Shown piece by piece: positions 23,524 through 31,628 of a stretch of DNA of 64,000 nucleotides (the first letter of the stretch is position 1; every line of letters begins with the position of its first letter). Origin of the DNA: Aeromicrobium erythreum. Its GTDB lineage: Bacteria; Actinomycetota; Actinomycetes; Propionibacteriales; Nocardioidaceae. Under the pieces are notes generated by a model. It was not told where the DNA came from. It did not search any database and saw nothing but the letters and a program-made list of their open reading frames with translations. Position numbers and translations under genes: made by a program. The stretch spans positions 1,426,001-1,490,000 of the forward strand of contig NZ_CP011502.1 in the NCBI RefSeq assembly GCF_001509405.1, in the 5' to 3' direction.

Positions 23524-26349
23524 ATGACCGACTCAGGTTCGAACCAGCCGCAGGAGCGTCGACGCGCCGATCCGCTGAAGGTGGCTGCCGAGATGCTGGA
23601 GCAGTCCGGTGGCGACACCGAGGCCGCCGCGGACGACACGCGACGCGGCGCGCCGGACGACCGACGCGCCAAGCGGGCAGCTCAGCGCGCCGCGCGCCAG
23701 ATGGCTGCCGAGAAGCGACGCGCCGAGCGCAACGCCGCCCGAGCGTTCAACGCCTCGCGCCGGGGCCGACGCGACGGCGACGAGCCGGAGCCCGCGCTGA
23801 AGGCGGCCGAGGAAGCCATCGAGGCCCAGGAGCGCGCGGCCGCGCAGGCGAGCGAGCCCGAGCCGCAGCCCGTCGCGCCGCAGCCGACGGCCGCGCCCGA
23901 GGCGAGCACGACTGACACGCCCACGCCCGGGTCGAGCGCGTCCGACGCGACCACACCCGGGTCGAGCACGCCCGACACCACCACGTCGGCGGCGGACCTC
24001 TCTGCCACGGCCGAGCAGCCGGCCGTCGAGGCGACGACGCCGTCGGCCGACGACGAGCACATCGACGCGGCGCTGTCCGACGCGACGCAGACGCTGCCCG
24101 CGGTCGAGGACACCGACGACGAGACGCGCGAGGTCGCCGTCTCTACGGGTACGCGCCGCTGGGCGCCCCCCACGGCCGCCTCCCTCGCCGAGCCCGAGAC
24201 CGCCTCCACCGCCGACGCCGAGGCAGAGGCCGAGCGTGCAGCGGCCGAGCAGGCTGAGGCTGAGCGTGCTGCTGCGGAGCAGGCGGAGGTCGAGCGTGCT
24301 GCTGCGGAGCAGGCTGAGGTCGAGCGTGCAGCGGCGGAGCAGGCTGAGGCCGAGCGTGCAGCGGCGGAGCAGGCTGAGGCCGAGCGTGCAGCGGCGGAGC
24401 AGGCTGAGGCCGAGCGTGCAGCAGCCGAGCAGGCTGAGGCTGACCGCGCAGCGGCGGAGCAGGCTGAGGCTGACCGCGCTGCTGCCGAGCAGGCCGAGGC
24501 CGAGCGTGCTGCTGCGGAGCAGGCCGAGGCCGAGCGCATTGCCGCCGAGCAGGCCGAGCAGCCTGCACCCCAGGACGAGACCTCCGAGCAGGAGACGACG
24601 GAGGCCGCCTCGGTCCCGTCGGACGACGAGGGCCCCCAGGCCGAGGAGACCCCCGTGACGTCGGAGCAGCCCGCCGAGGACGACCAGGCCGCGCAGGCTC
24701 CGGCGCCCAGCACGTTCGCCGAGAAGCTCGCCGCGGCCAGCGCCGCCGCGCAGCAGCGCGTGAGCGCCGCCCGTGCCGAGGCCGCCCGTCTCATGGAGGA
24801 GGCCGCACGCGAGCGCGCCGAGGTCGCCGCACGGATCCGCGCCGACGAGGCCGAGCAGCGCGAGGTGCTGCAGGGTCGGCTCCGGGCGGCCGAGCAGGCC
24901 GCCGAGGAGCGCGTGCGTGCGGCGCGTGCCGAGGCCGAGCGCGTCACGGTCGAGATCGAGCGCGAGCGGCAGGCCGCCGCCGCCAAGATCGAGCAGCTGC
25001 AGCAGGAGGCCGACGCCCGGGTCGAGGCGGCCCGCGCGGAGGCCGAGCGCGCCGCGCAGGAGCGTCTCGACGAGGCGAAGGCAGAGGCCGAGCGCCGTAT
25101 CGCCGAGGCCGAGGAGGAGGCGGCGCGCACCGCCGCCGAGCGTCTCGCCCAGGGTGAGCGCGATGCCGAGGACGCCGCGCAGCGGCGCCTGGCCGCAGCC
25201 GAGCAGGACGCGGAGCGCCGCATCAGCGAGGCGCGCGCCGAGGCCCAGAAGCTGGCCGAGGCCGCTCGCCAGGATCGCGAGGCGGCCCTGCAGCAGCTGG
25301 AGAAGGAGCGTGCCGAGGCCGAGGCGAAGCTCGAGCAGGTACGCCTGGAGGCCGAGAAGGTCGTCGCCGACGCCGAGCGCACGTCCGCCCAGCACGTCGC
25401 CGTCGCCAAGGCCGAGGCCGAGAAGTACGCCCAGGAGGTCGCCGCGGAGCGTGTCGCGATCGCGGTGCGGCTCTCCGACGCTGAGCGTGCCGCCGACGAG
25501 CAGCTGGCCGCCGCGAAGGCCGAGGCCGAGAGGCTGGCCTCGGAGGCCGCCGAGCGCCACGAGCAGGCTGCCGCCGAGCTGGCGCGCGAGCGCGACGAGG
25601 CACGGGCGCACGTCGAGCGGGTCACCGCGGAGGCGGCCGAGCTCGCCCGCCAGGCCGAGGACGAGCGCAACCAGGCGTCGGCCAAGCTGGCCGAGGCCGA
25701 GCGGGTGTCGGAGGAGCGCGTGCGGACGGCGCAGGCCGAGGCCGAGCGCGTGGCCGCCGAGGCCGCCGACGCAGCGCGGGCGGCAGCCGCGGCACGCGAG
25801 GAGGCGGCGCGTCGTCAGGCGGAGGAGGCCGAGCAGGCCCGGGTCGAGGCGGAGCGGAAGCTCGCCGAGGCCGAGGAGCAGGCGTCGGCCCGGATCGCCC
25901 AGGCCGAGTCCGAGGCGCGAGCCGTGGGTGAGCGGGCCGAGCAGGACGCCCAGCGTCGCATCGAGGAGGCTCGCGCCGAGGCCGACCGCGTCGTGCAGCG
26001 CGCCAAGCTCGACGCGCAGGAGCGTCTGACGCAGGCCGTCGCTGCCGCACGCTCCGCGGCCGAGGAGAAGCTGGCCGAGGCCGAGGCCACCGCGATGCAG
26101 TGGGTGGCGGCCGCGGAGGCGGAGGCCGAACGCGTCGCCCAGGCGCACATCGTCGCGGCGAACCAGTCGGCCAAGCAGGTGCCGAGCTTCGCGGAGCTCG
26201 AGCCACCCGCCGTGGCGGAGTTCGTCGAGGAGAGGTCGACGGCCGACGAGCCGTCGAGCCAGGTCGGTCCCGACGCCTCGTCGGAGGTGAGCGACGGACC
26301 CGGGGCAGCCGTCCCCCCGACCAAAAAAAGGGTCATCCGGCGATCCTGA
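23524..26349 (+). CDS. Giant Ala/Glu-rich coiled-coil protein
   Basis: Zero-frame product of 941 aa from the ATG at 23524 after AGAAGGG. The N-terminal 100 residues are charged, with KRAAQRAARQMAAEKRRAER. An acidic Thr/Ser/Pro linker follows (about 115-235), then 11 near-identical 10-residue repeats (about 236-345), another linker, and about 500 residues of Ala/Glu/Arg coiled coil ending near TKKRVIRRS. It resembles polar scaffold proteins of the Scy/DivIVA type in composition only. A run of seven A near its end and an open downstream frame suggest it may be frameshifted into the following ORF, giving a membrane-anchored product of about 1,393 aa. Confidence 0.75.
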   Translation: MTDSGSNQPQERRRADPLKVAAEMLEQSGGDTEAAADDTRRGAPDDRRAKRAAQRAARQMAAEKRRAERNAARAFNASRRGRRDGDEPEPALKAAEEAIEAQERAAAQASEPEPQPVAPQPTAAPEASTTDTPTPGSSASDATTPGSSTPDTTTSAADLSATAEQPAVEATTPSADDEHIDAALSDATQTLPAVEDTDDETREVAVSTGTRRWAPPTAASLAEPETASTADAEAEAERAAAEQAEAERAAAEQAEVERAAAEQAEVERAAAEQAEAERAAAEQAEAERAAAEQAEAERAAAEQAEADRAAAEQAEADRAAAEQAEAERAAAEQAEAERIAAEQAEQPAPQDETSEQETTEAASVPSDDEGPQAEETPVTSEQPAEDDQAAQAPAPSTFAEKLAAASAAAQQRVSAARAEAARLMEEAARERAEVAARIRADEAEQREVLQGRLRAAEQAAEERVRAARAEAERVTVEIERERQAAAAKIEQLQQEADARVEAARAEAERAAQERLDEAKAEAERRIAEAEEEAARTAAERLAQGERDAEDAAQRRLAAAEQDAERRISEARAEAQKLAEAARQDREAALQQLEKERAEAEAKLEQVRLEAEKVVADAERTSAQHVAVAKAEAEKYAQEVAAERVAIAVRLSDAERAADEQLAAAKAEAERLASEAAERHEQAAAELARERDEARAHVERVTAEAAELARQAEDERNQASAKLAEAERVSEERVRTAQAEAERVAAEAADAARAAAAAREEAARRQAEEAEQARVEAERKLAEAEEQASARIAQAESEARAVGERAEQDAQRRIEEARAEADRVVQRAKLDAQERLTQAVAAARSAAEEKLAEAEATAMQWVAAAEAEAERVAQAHIVAANQSAKQVPSFAELEPPAVAEFVEERSTADEPSSQVGPDASSEVSDGPGAAVPPTKKRVIRRS
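24229..24558 (+). repeat. Eleven 30-bp tandem repeats encoding AEQAEAERAA units
   Basis: Eleven in-frame units of 30 bp encode AERAAAEQAE-type decapeptides with few changes (A/V and E/D). Three consecutive units around 24331-24420 are nearly identical at the DNA level, pointing to recent expansion. This is a protein repeat, not a CRISPR. Confidence 0.9.
26323..26329 (+). other. A7 run: candidate frameshift/slippage site
   Basis: Seven consecutive A in a gene of about 72% GC, read ACC-AAA-AAA-AGG in the zero frame, which ends 18 bp later at the TGA 26347-26349. The +1 frame is closed by a TGA at 26288 but open from 26291 to 27706. Skipping one base, or losing one A by transcriptional slippage, joins the two ORFs. 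A sequencing or assembly error is an alternative. Confidence 0.5.
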
Positions 26350-26437
26350 GTACCTGACGGCCGGCGCCATCGTCGCCGGTCTGGACGCGACGTCCGCGCA
26401 GGCGGACGGCGATGGTGACACGTCGTCCGACGCTGCG

Positions 26438-27706
26438 GTGTCGGCAGACGCGCCTGCGTCGGACGATGCTGCCGCGCCGGCGCAGACGCCCGGCGTGACG
26501 CGCTCCTACGAGGACCTCGTGCCCGGTTCCCTCGCGTGGATCGCGGCGACCCACGGCGGTCCGCGCCCGGACCCGCTGGCGAGGGCCGAGGCAGCCCTCG
26601 ACACGCCCGAGCGCCGACCCGAGACCGACCCCGCACCCGGCTCGCGGGAGGCCAAGGCGGCCCGCCGCGACGCGGCGAAGCGTGAGCGTGCACGGCGACG
26701 TGCGGAGGCGAAGGCCGAGAAGCAGCGCGCCCGCGAGGAGCGCGCACGCGCCCGCGAGGAGGCTGCCGCGGAGCGCGAGCGCGAGCGGGTGTGGGCCGAG
26801 GAGGTCAAGCAGCTGGAGGCCGAGCAGTCAGCGGCCGAGGCCGAGGAGCGCGAGCAGGAGCGTGCCGAGAGCAAGCGGCTCGCCGAGGAGGCCGCCCAGG
26901 CCAAGGCGCGCCGTCGCGCGGAGAGCAAGGCGGCCGCGAGGGCCGCGCTGGCCACCCCGCCCGGCAGCCACCGTGCCGAGCCGCCCGTCGACGAGCCCGT
27001 CGCAGAGGCCGAGCCCTCGACGTCGCAGGAGGACACCGCGCTGCTCGAGGCGGTGGGAGCCGTCGCCGTCCAGGAACCGGAGGCTCCGGCGGAGGAGACC
27101 GCCGACGTCGTCGAGACCCGGGTGGTGCCCGCGGTGGCCGACGTCCCGGCGCCCGCCGCGACGGATCGTCCGCAGGCACGTCACACCGACACCGACACGT
27201 CGGCCGGCCCCGAGTCCGGCTCCGAGGCCGTGACCGACGGCGAGCCCGTCGAGGCGACGCCGACGGAGCGGCCGTCGCGCGCACGCCGCGCCGACCGCGT
27301 CGAGCGTCGCCGCGCGAAGGCCGCTGCGGCCGTCGCGCGCCGCGACGACGCCGACACCGACGACGTGCCCGAGCCGCCCTCGGTCCCGCAGGAGGGTCCG
27401 TCGACCGCCCGTCGCGTCGTCGGCCTGGTCGGCGTGGCGCTGGGCGTCCTCGGCCTGGTCGCGTCGGTCACGCTCGCCCTCGCGGCGCTGCTCGTGGCGT
27501 TCGGGTTCGACCCGTCGACGGGTGTGCTGCAGTCGGTCGCGACCGTCGCCGACCCGCTCACGCAGCCGCTGCGCGGGCTCGTCTCCTTCAGCGGCGAGAA
27601 CGCCGCCGCGAAGGAGTCGTTCGTGGCCTACGGCGGGGGATCGGTCGTCTACCTGGCGGTCGGCGTGCTCGCCCCGTCGCTCCTGCACCGGCCCGCTCGA
27701 TCCTGA
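26438..27706 (+). CDS. Coiled-coil protein with C-terminal membrane anchor (possibly the 3' part of the upstream gene)
   Basis: ORF of 422 aa if the GTG at 26438 is used, but no ribosome-binding site precedes it and no ATG or GTG exists in this frame upstream. The frame is open from 26291, overlapping the A7 run of the upstream gene. The N-terminal part includes RSYEDLVPGSLAWIAATHGG. A basic/acidic coiled coil follows (about 60-170), then an acidic Pro-rich linker and two transmembrane helices (about 325-350 and 395-415). I think it is more likely the C-terminal, membrane-anchoring part of a single frameshifted protein than an independent gene. Confidence 0.6.
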   Translation: MSADAPASDDAAAPAQTPGVTRSYEDLVPGSLAWIAATHGGPRPDPLARAEAALDTPERRPETDPAPGSREAKAARRDAAKRERARRRAEAKAEKQRAREERARAREEAAAERERERVWAEEVKQLEAEQSAAEAEEREQERAESKRLAEEAAQAKARRRAESKAAARAALATPPGSHRAEPPVDEPVAEAEPSTSQEDTALLEAVGAVAVQEPEAPAEETADVVETRVVPAVADVPAPAATDRPQARHTDTDTSAGPESGSEAVTDGEPVEATPTERPSRARRADRVERRRAKAAAAVARRDDADTDDVPEPPSVPQEGPSTARRVVGLVGVALGVLGLVASVTLALAALLVAFGFDPSTGVLQSVATVADPLTQPLRGLVSFSGENAAAKESFVAYGGGSVVYLAVGVLAPSLLHRPARS

Positions 27707-27779
27707 CCCGCGAGGCCTGCGACGACAGGTGTCCCGGACGTGTGACCTATACCATGGGTGACGCGCCTGGCCCCGGTAT

Positions 27780-27797
27780 GTAACTCGCCGGTAACCT
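27780..27797 (+). promoter_or_regulatory. Operator-like element overlapping the etfBA -10 box
   Basis: GTAAC (27780-27784), six bases and GTAAC (27791-27795). TAACCT (27792-27797) is a TANNNT -10 hexamer in the right half-site, exactly as before ecm. It is followed by a second perfect palindrome at 27795-27808. Confidence 0.5.
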
Positions 27798-27808
27798 TGC
27801 GTGCAAGG
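27795..27808 (+). promoter_or_regulatory. Second palindrome in the etfBA leader
   Basis: CCTTGC and GCAAGG are separated by 2 bp, forming a perfect inverted repeat at the expected transcription start of etfBA. It may be a second operator or a 5' hairpin. Confidence 0.4.
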
Positions 27809-27900
27809 CTGCCCTCACCTCGTGGAGCACCACGTGGGAAGGTGGACGTCCCCGACAGCGCGGCGTAGAACGCCGCGTCCCCGACCACAGGAGGGTCCTC

Positions 27901-28683
27901 GTGACCAACATCGTCGTCGCGGTGAAGTACGTGCCGGATGCCACGGCCGACCGCACCTTCGACTCGTCCGACAACACCGTCGACCGTGAGAACGTCGACG
28001 GACTGCTCTCGGAGCTCGACGAGTACGCCGTCGAGCAGGCGCTCAAGGTCGTCGAGGAGGGTGACGGCGAGGTCACCGTCCTGACCGTCGGCCCCGACGA
28101 CGCCGCCGACGCCGTCCGCAAGGCCCTGCAGATGGGCGCGGACAAGGGCGTGCACGTGAACGACGACGCGATCGCCGGCTCCGACGCCTTCGCGACCTCG
28201 CTCGTGCTGGCGAAGGCGCTCGAGAAGCTCGAGTACGACTTCGTGTTCTTCGGCATGGCCTCGACCGACGGCGGCATGGGCGTCGTCCCGACCCTGGTCG
28301 CCGAGCGCCTCGGCCTGCCCGCGGTCACCCTCGGCGGCGAGATCAGCGTCGACGGCGACAGCGTCACGATCAAGCGTGACGGCGACGTCGCCACGCAGGA
28401 GATCCAGGGCTCCGGCAAGCTCGTCGTGAGCGTCACCGACCAGACCGGCGAGGCCCGCTACCCGTCCTTCAAGGGCATCATGGCCGCCAAGAAGAAGCCG
28501 GTCGAGGAGTGGGACCTGTCCGACCTCGGCGTCGACGCGTCCGAGGTCGGCCTCGACGCCGCCTGGACCAAGGTCGTCACCACCGAGCCGCGTCCCCCGC
28601 GCACGGCCGGCGAGATCATCACCGACGAGGGCGACGGCGGCACGAAGCTCGTCGAGTTCCTCGCCTCCAAGAAGTTCGTCTGA
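27901..28683 (+). CDS. etfB: Electron transfer flavoprotein beta subunit
   Basis: Protein of 260 aa, the AMP-binding beta subunit of the ETF heterodimer that accepts electrons from acyl-CoA dehydrogenases. It starts NIVVAVKYVPDA and has the conserved stretch FVFFGMASTDGGMGVVPTLVAERLGLPAVT, and the C-terminal arm that wraps the alpha subunit. The GTG follows AGGAGG. etfA follows 14 bp downstream. In this pathway it would serve methylsuccinyl-CoA dehydrogenase and beta-oxidation. Confidence 0.95.
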   Translation: MTNIVVAVKYVPDATADRTFDSSDNTVDRENVDGLLSELDEYAVEQALKVVEEGDGEVTVLTVGPDDAADAVRKALQMGADKGVHVNDDAIAGSDAFATSLVLAKALEKLEYDFVFFGMASTDGGMGVVPTLVAERLGLPAVTLGGEISVDGDSVTIKRDGDVATQEIQGSGKLVVSVTDQTGEARYPSFKGIMAAKKKPVEEWDLSDLGVDASEVGLDAAWTKVVTTEPRPPRTAGEIITDEGDGGTKLVEFLASKKFV

Positions 28684-28697
28684 GCAGGAGTAGAGAG

Positions 28698-29645
28698 ATG
28701 TCCGAAGTCATCGTGCTCGTCGACCTCGTCGACGGCAACGCCACCAAGCCCAGCCTCGAGCTCCTCACGATCGCCCGCAAGATCGGCGAGCCGTCGGCCG
28801 TCGTCTTCGGCGCCGACGTCCCGGCCTCGCTGGCCGAGCACGGCGCCGAGAAGGTCTACCAGCTCGACGACGCCGTCTACGGCGAGTACCTCGTCGGCCC
28901 CAAGGCCGAGGCGCTCACCAAGATCGTCACCGACGCCTCCGCCGCCGCGGTGCTCGTGCCCTCCACCACGGAGGGCAAGGAGATCGCGGCCCGTGTCGCG
29001 CTCAAGACCGAGTCGGGCCTCATCACCGACGCCGTCGACGTGTCGGTCGACGGTGACACCGTGACCACGACGCAGTCGGTCTTCGCCGGCAACTTCACGG
29101 TCGACGCCCAGGTGACCAAGGGCATCCCGGTCATCGCCGTCAAGCCCAACTCCGTGGCCCCCGAGGCCGCCTCGGGCGCCGGCACGGTCGAGGCCGTCTC
29201 GGTCGACGTCTCCGACGCCGCCAAGGGCGCCAAGATCGTCTCCACCAAGGAGAAGGCCGCCTCGGGTCGTCCCGAGCTGACCGAGGCCGCGATCGTCGTC
29301 TCCGGCGGCCGTGGCACCGGAGGCGACTTCTCCGAGGTCGAGGCCTTCGCCGACACCCTCGGTGCCGCCGTGGGCGCCTCGCGCGCCGCCGTCGACTCCG
29401 GCTGGTACCCGCACAGCTTCCAGGTCGGCCAGACCGGCAAGACGGTCTCGCCGCAACTGTACGTCGCCAACGGCATCTCCGGTGCCATCCAGCACCGCGC
29501 CGGCATGCAGACGTCGAAGACGATCGTCGCCGTCAACAAGGACGAGGAGGCTCCGATCTTCGAGCTCGTCGACTTCGGCGTCGTCGGCGACCTCAAGACG
29601 GTCCTGCCGCAGGCCACCGAGGCCGCGAAGTCGCGCAAGGGCTGA
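28698..29645 (+). CDS. etfA: Electron transfer flavoprotein alpha subunit
   Basis: Protein of 315 aa that holds the redox FAD. The C-terminal FAD domain is clear: SGGRGTGG, then [22 protein letters not shown] and [21 protein letters not shown]. The ATG at 28698 follows AGGAG. It ends at a strong terminator. Confidence 0.95.
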   Translation: MSEVIVLVDLVDGNATKPSLELLTIARKIGEPSAVVFGADVPASLAEHGAEKVYQLDDAVYGEYLVGPKAEALTKIVTDASAAAVLVPSTTEGKEIAARVALKTESGLITDAVDVSVDGDTVTTTQSVFAGNFTVDAQVTKGIPVIAVKPNSVAPEAASGAGTVEAVSVDVSDAAKGAKIVSTKEKAASGRPELTEAAIVVSGGRGTGGDFSEVEAFADTLGAAVGASRAAVDSGWYPHSFQVGQTGKTVSPQLYVANGISGAIQHRAGMQTSKTIVAVNKDEEAPIFELVDFGVVGDLKTVLPQATEAAKSRKG

Positions 29646-29662
29646 TCACCACCCGCTCCACC

Positions 29663-29700
29663 ACGAGGGGCCCCGGACCGCACGGTCCGGGGCCCCTCGT
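29663..29700 (+). terminator. Strong hairpin terminator of etfBA
   Basis: Perfect 17-bp arms (29663-29679 and 29684-29700) with a 4-nt loop, 17 bp after the etfA stop. Confidence 0.85.
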
Positions 29701-29738
29701 GCGTCCATGGCCCGTGAGAGCCACGCATCATGGCCCAT

Positions 29739-29748
29739 CCTGATCAGG
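29739..29748 (+). promoter_or_regulatory. 10-bp palindrome upstream of the peptide transporter
   Basis: CCTGATCAGG is a perfect palindrome 106 bp before the substrate-binding protein start, between it and the etf terminator. It is a possible operator; no clear -10/-35 pair could be assigned around it. Confidence 0.3.
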
Positions 29749-29854
29749 TTGCAAGTTGGTGAAGTCCCCTCCGAGGCCTGTCGAAGGCCCGTCCGCCGGT
29801 GATAGCAATAGGGGCGCACGCGACTGCGTGCACCCATCTTCACAGGAGGAATCC

Positions 29855-31480
29855 ATGCGTCTCTCCCGACGTACTCGCGTCGCGGGCGTAGCCCTGCTCG
29901 CCGCGGGCAGCCTCGTCCTGGCGGCCTGCGGCGGAGGCGGTGACGACTCCGGGTCCACCGACTCGGTGATCACCAACTTCAGCACCGAGCCCCAGAACCC
30001 TCTCGTCCCCACGTCGACGAACGAGACCGGTGGCGGTCGCGCCGTCGACCTGCTCTTCGCCGGTCTGGTCTCGTACCAGAAGGACGGCTCGAGCGTGAAC
30101 GAGGTCGCGGAGTCGATCGAGTCCGACGACAACGTCACCTGGACCGTGAAGCTGAAGGACTGGAAGTTCTCCGACGGCACGCCGGTCACCGCGAAGTCGT
30201 TCGTCGACGCGTGGAACTACGGCGCGCTCAGCACCAACAAGCAGCTCAACAGCTACTTCTTCTACCCGATCAAGGGCTTCGACGCCGTCCAGGCCGAGAA
30301 GCCGACGGCCAAGACGCTCGAGGGCCTCAAGGTCGTCGACGACAAGACCTTCACGATCGAGCTCAACCAGGCCGAGGCCGACTTCCCGGCGCGTCTGGGC
30401 TACTCGGCGTTCTACCCGCTGCCCGAGTCCGCGTTCGAGGACATCAAGGCCTATGGCGAGGACCCGATCGGCAACGGCCCGTACAAGATGGACGGCAAGG
30501 GTGCCTGGGAGCACGACGTCCAGATCAAGCTCGTCCCGAACGAGGAGTACGACGGCGTCCGCAAGCCCAAGAACGGCGGCGTCACGCTGAAGTTCTTCAC
30601 GAACCCGGACACGGCGTACACCGCCGTCCAGACCGGTGACCTCGACGTCCTCGACGCCGTGCCCCCGAGCGCCCTGTCGACCTTCCAGGACGACAGCTCG
30701 GTCCAGGCCATCTCCGAGCCCGGCTCGGTCTTCGGCTCGGTCACCATCCCCGAGCGTCTGCCCGGCTTCGGCACCAACGACGAGGGCCGTCTGCGTCGTC
30801 AGGCGATCTCCAAGGCCATCAACCGCCCCGAGATCACCAAGAACATCTTCGACGACACCCGCACGCCGGCCGTGGACTTCTCCGCGCCCGTCATGCCGGG
30901 CTTCGACAAGGACATCCCGGGCAGCGACGTGCTGACCTTCGACGCCGACGAGGCCAAGAAGCTGTGGGCCCAGGCCGACGACATCGCCCCGTTCAAGGGC
31001 TCGTTCGTCATCGCCTACAACGGTGACGGCGCCGGCAACAAGGAGTGGGTCGACGCGATCGCGAACCAGCTCAAGAACAACCTCGGCATCGACGCCAAGG
31101 GCCAGGCCTACGCCACGTTCGACGAGCTGCGCTCCGACGTCACGAACCGCACGATCAAGACGGCCTTCCGCACCGGTTGGCAGCCTGACTACCCGTCGAT
31201 CTTCAACTACCTGGCCCCGCTGTACCAGACCAAGGCCGGGTCCAACGACGGCGACTACTCCTCCAAGGAGTTCGACGACCTCATGACGAAGATCGCCGGC
31301 GAGCCCGACGAGGACAAGCGCTACGAGCTGCAGTCGCAGGCCCAGGAGGTCCTCTTCAAGGACCTGCCGGCCATCCCGCTGTGGTACTCGAACGTGGCTG
31401 CCGCCGCCTCGAAGAACGTCGAGAACGTCGAGTTCAACTGGCAGAACCAGCCCGAGCTGCACCTCATCACCAAGAAGTAG
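29855..31480 (+). CDS. Peptide ABC transporter substrate-binding lipoprotein
   Basis: Family 5 (DppA/OppA-like) extracellular solute-binding protein of 541 aa. The lipoprotein signal ends LVLAAC (Cys near 23). The mature protein shows the family pattern from VADLLFAGLV-like and WTVKLKDWKFSDGTPVTA segments to the C-terminal DLPAIPLWYSN. The ATG is preceded by AGGAGGA. It is the first gene of a complete importer. The substrate is probably di- or oligopeptides; exact specificity cannot be told. Confidence 0.92.
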   Translation: MRLSRRTRVAGVALLAAGSLVLAACGGGGDDSGSTDSVITNFSTEPQNPLVPTSTNETGGGRAVDLLFAGLVSYQKDGSSVNEVAESIESDDNVTWTVKLKDWKFSDGTPVTAKSFVDAWNYGALSTNKQLNSYFFYPIKGFDAVQAEKPTAKTLEGLKVVDDKTFTIELNQAEADFPARLGYSAFYPLPESAFEDIKAYGEDPIGNGPYKMDGKGAWEHDVQIKLVPNEEYDGVRKPKNGGVTLKFFTNPDTAYTAVQTGDLDVLDAVPPSALSTFQDDSSVQAISEPGSVFGSVTIPERLPGFGTNDEGRLRRQAISKAINRPEITKNIFDDTRTPAVDFSAPVMPGFDKDIPGSDVLTFDADEAKKLWAQADDIAPFKGSFVIAYNGDGAGNKEWVDAIANQLKNNLGIDAKGQAYATFDELRSDVTNRTIKTAFRTGWQPDYPSIFNYLAPLYQTKAGSNDGDYSSKEFDDLMTKIAGEPDEDKRYELQSQAQEVLFKDLPAIPLWYSNVAAAASKNVENVEFNWQNQPELHLITKK

Positions 31481-31503
31481 CTCCGGCGCCCGCACGACCA
31501 CCC

Positions 31504-31532
31504 GTGGGGCAACACCTCAGGTGTTGCCCCAC
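31504..31532 (+). terminator. Intercistronic hairpin after the binding protein
   Basis: A perfect 13-bp inverted repeat (31504-31516 with 31520-31532) with a 3-nt loop lies between the binding-protein and permease genes. It is likely a partial terminator or mRNA 3' stabiliser that keeps the binding protein more abundant than the membrane parts. Confidence 0.7.
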
Positions 31533-31628
31533 AGGTGCGTCCGGGTCCCTCGGTGGTGCCTCGTGCCCCGGCGTATCGTCGGGACGGGTCGCGGCACCGC
31601 CGCCCCCTTCAGACAAGGAGTCCTGCCC

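Noticed and set aside
24229..24558. CRISPR-like array
   Set aside because: Units are contiguous 30-bp in-frame repeats encoding a decapeptide; there are no spacers and no cas genes.
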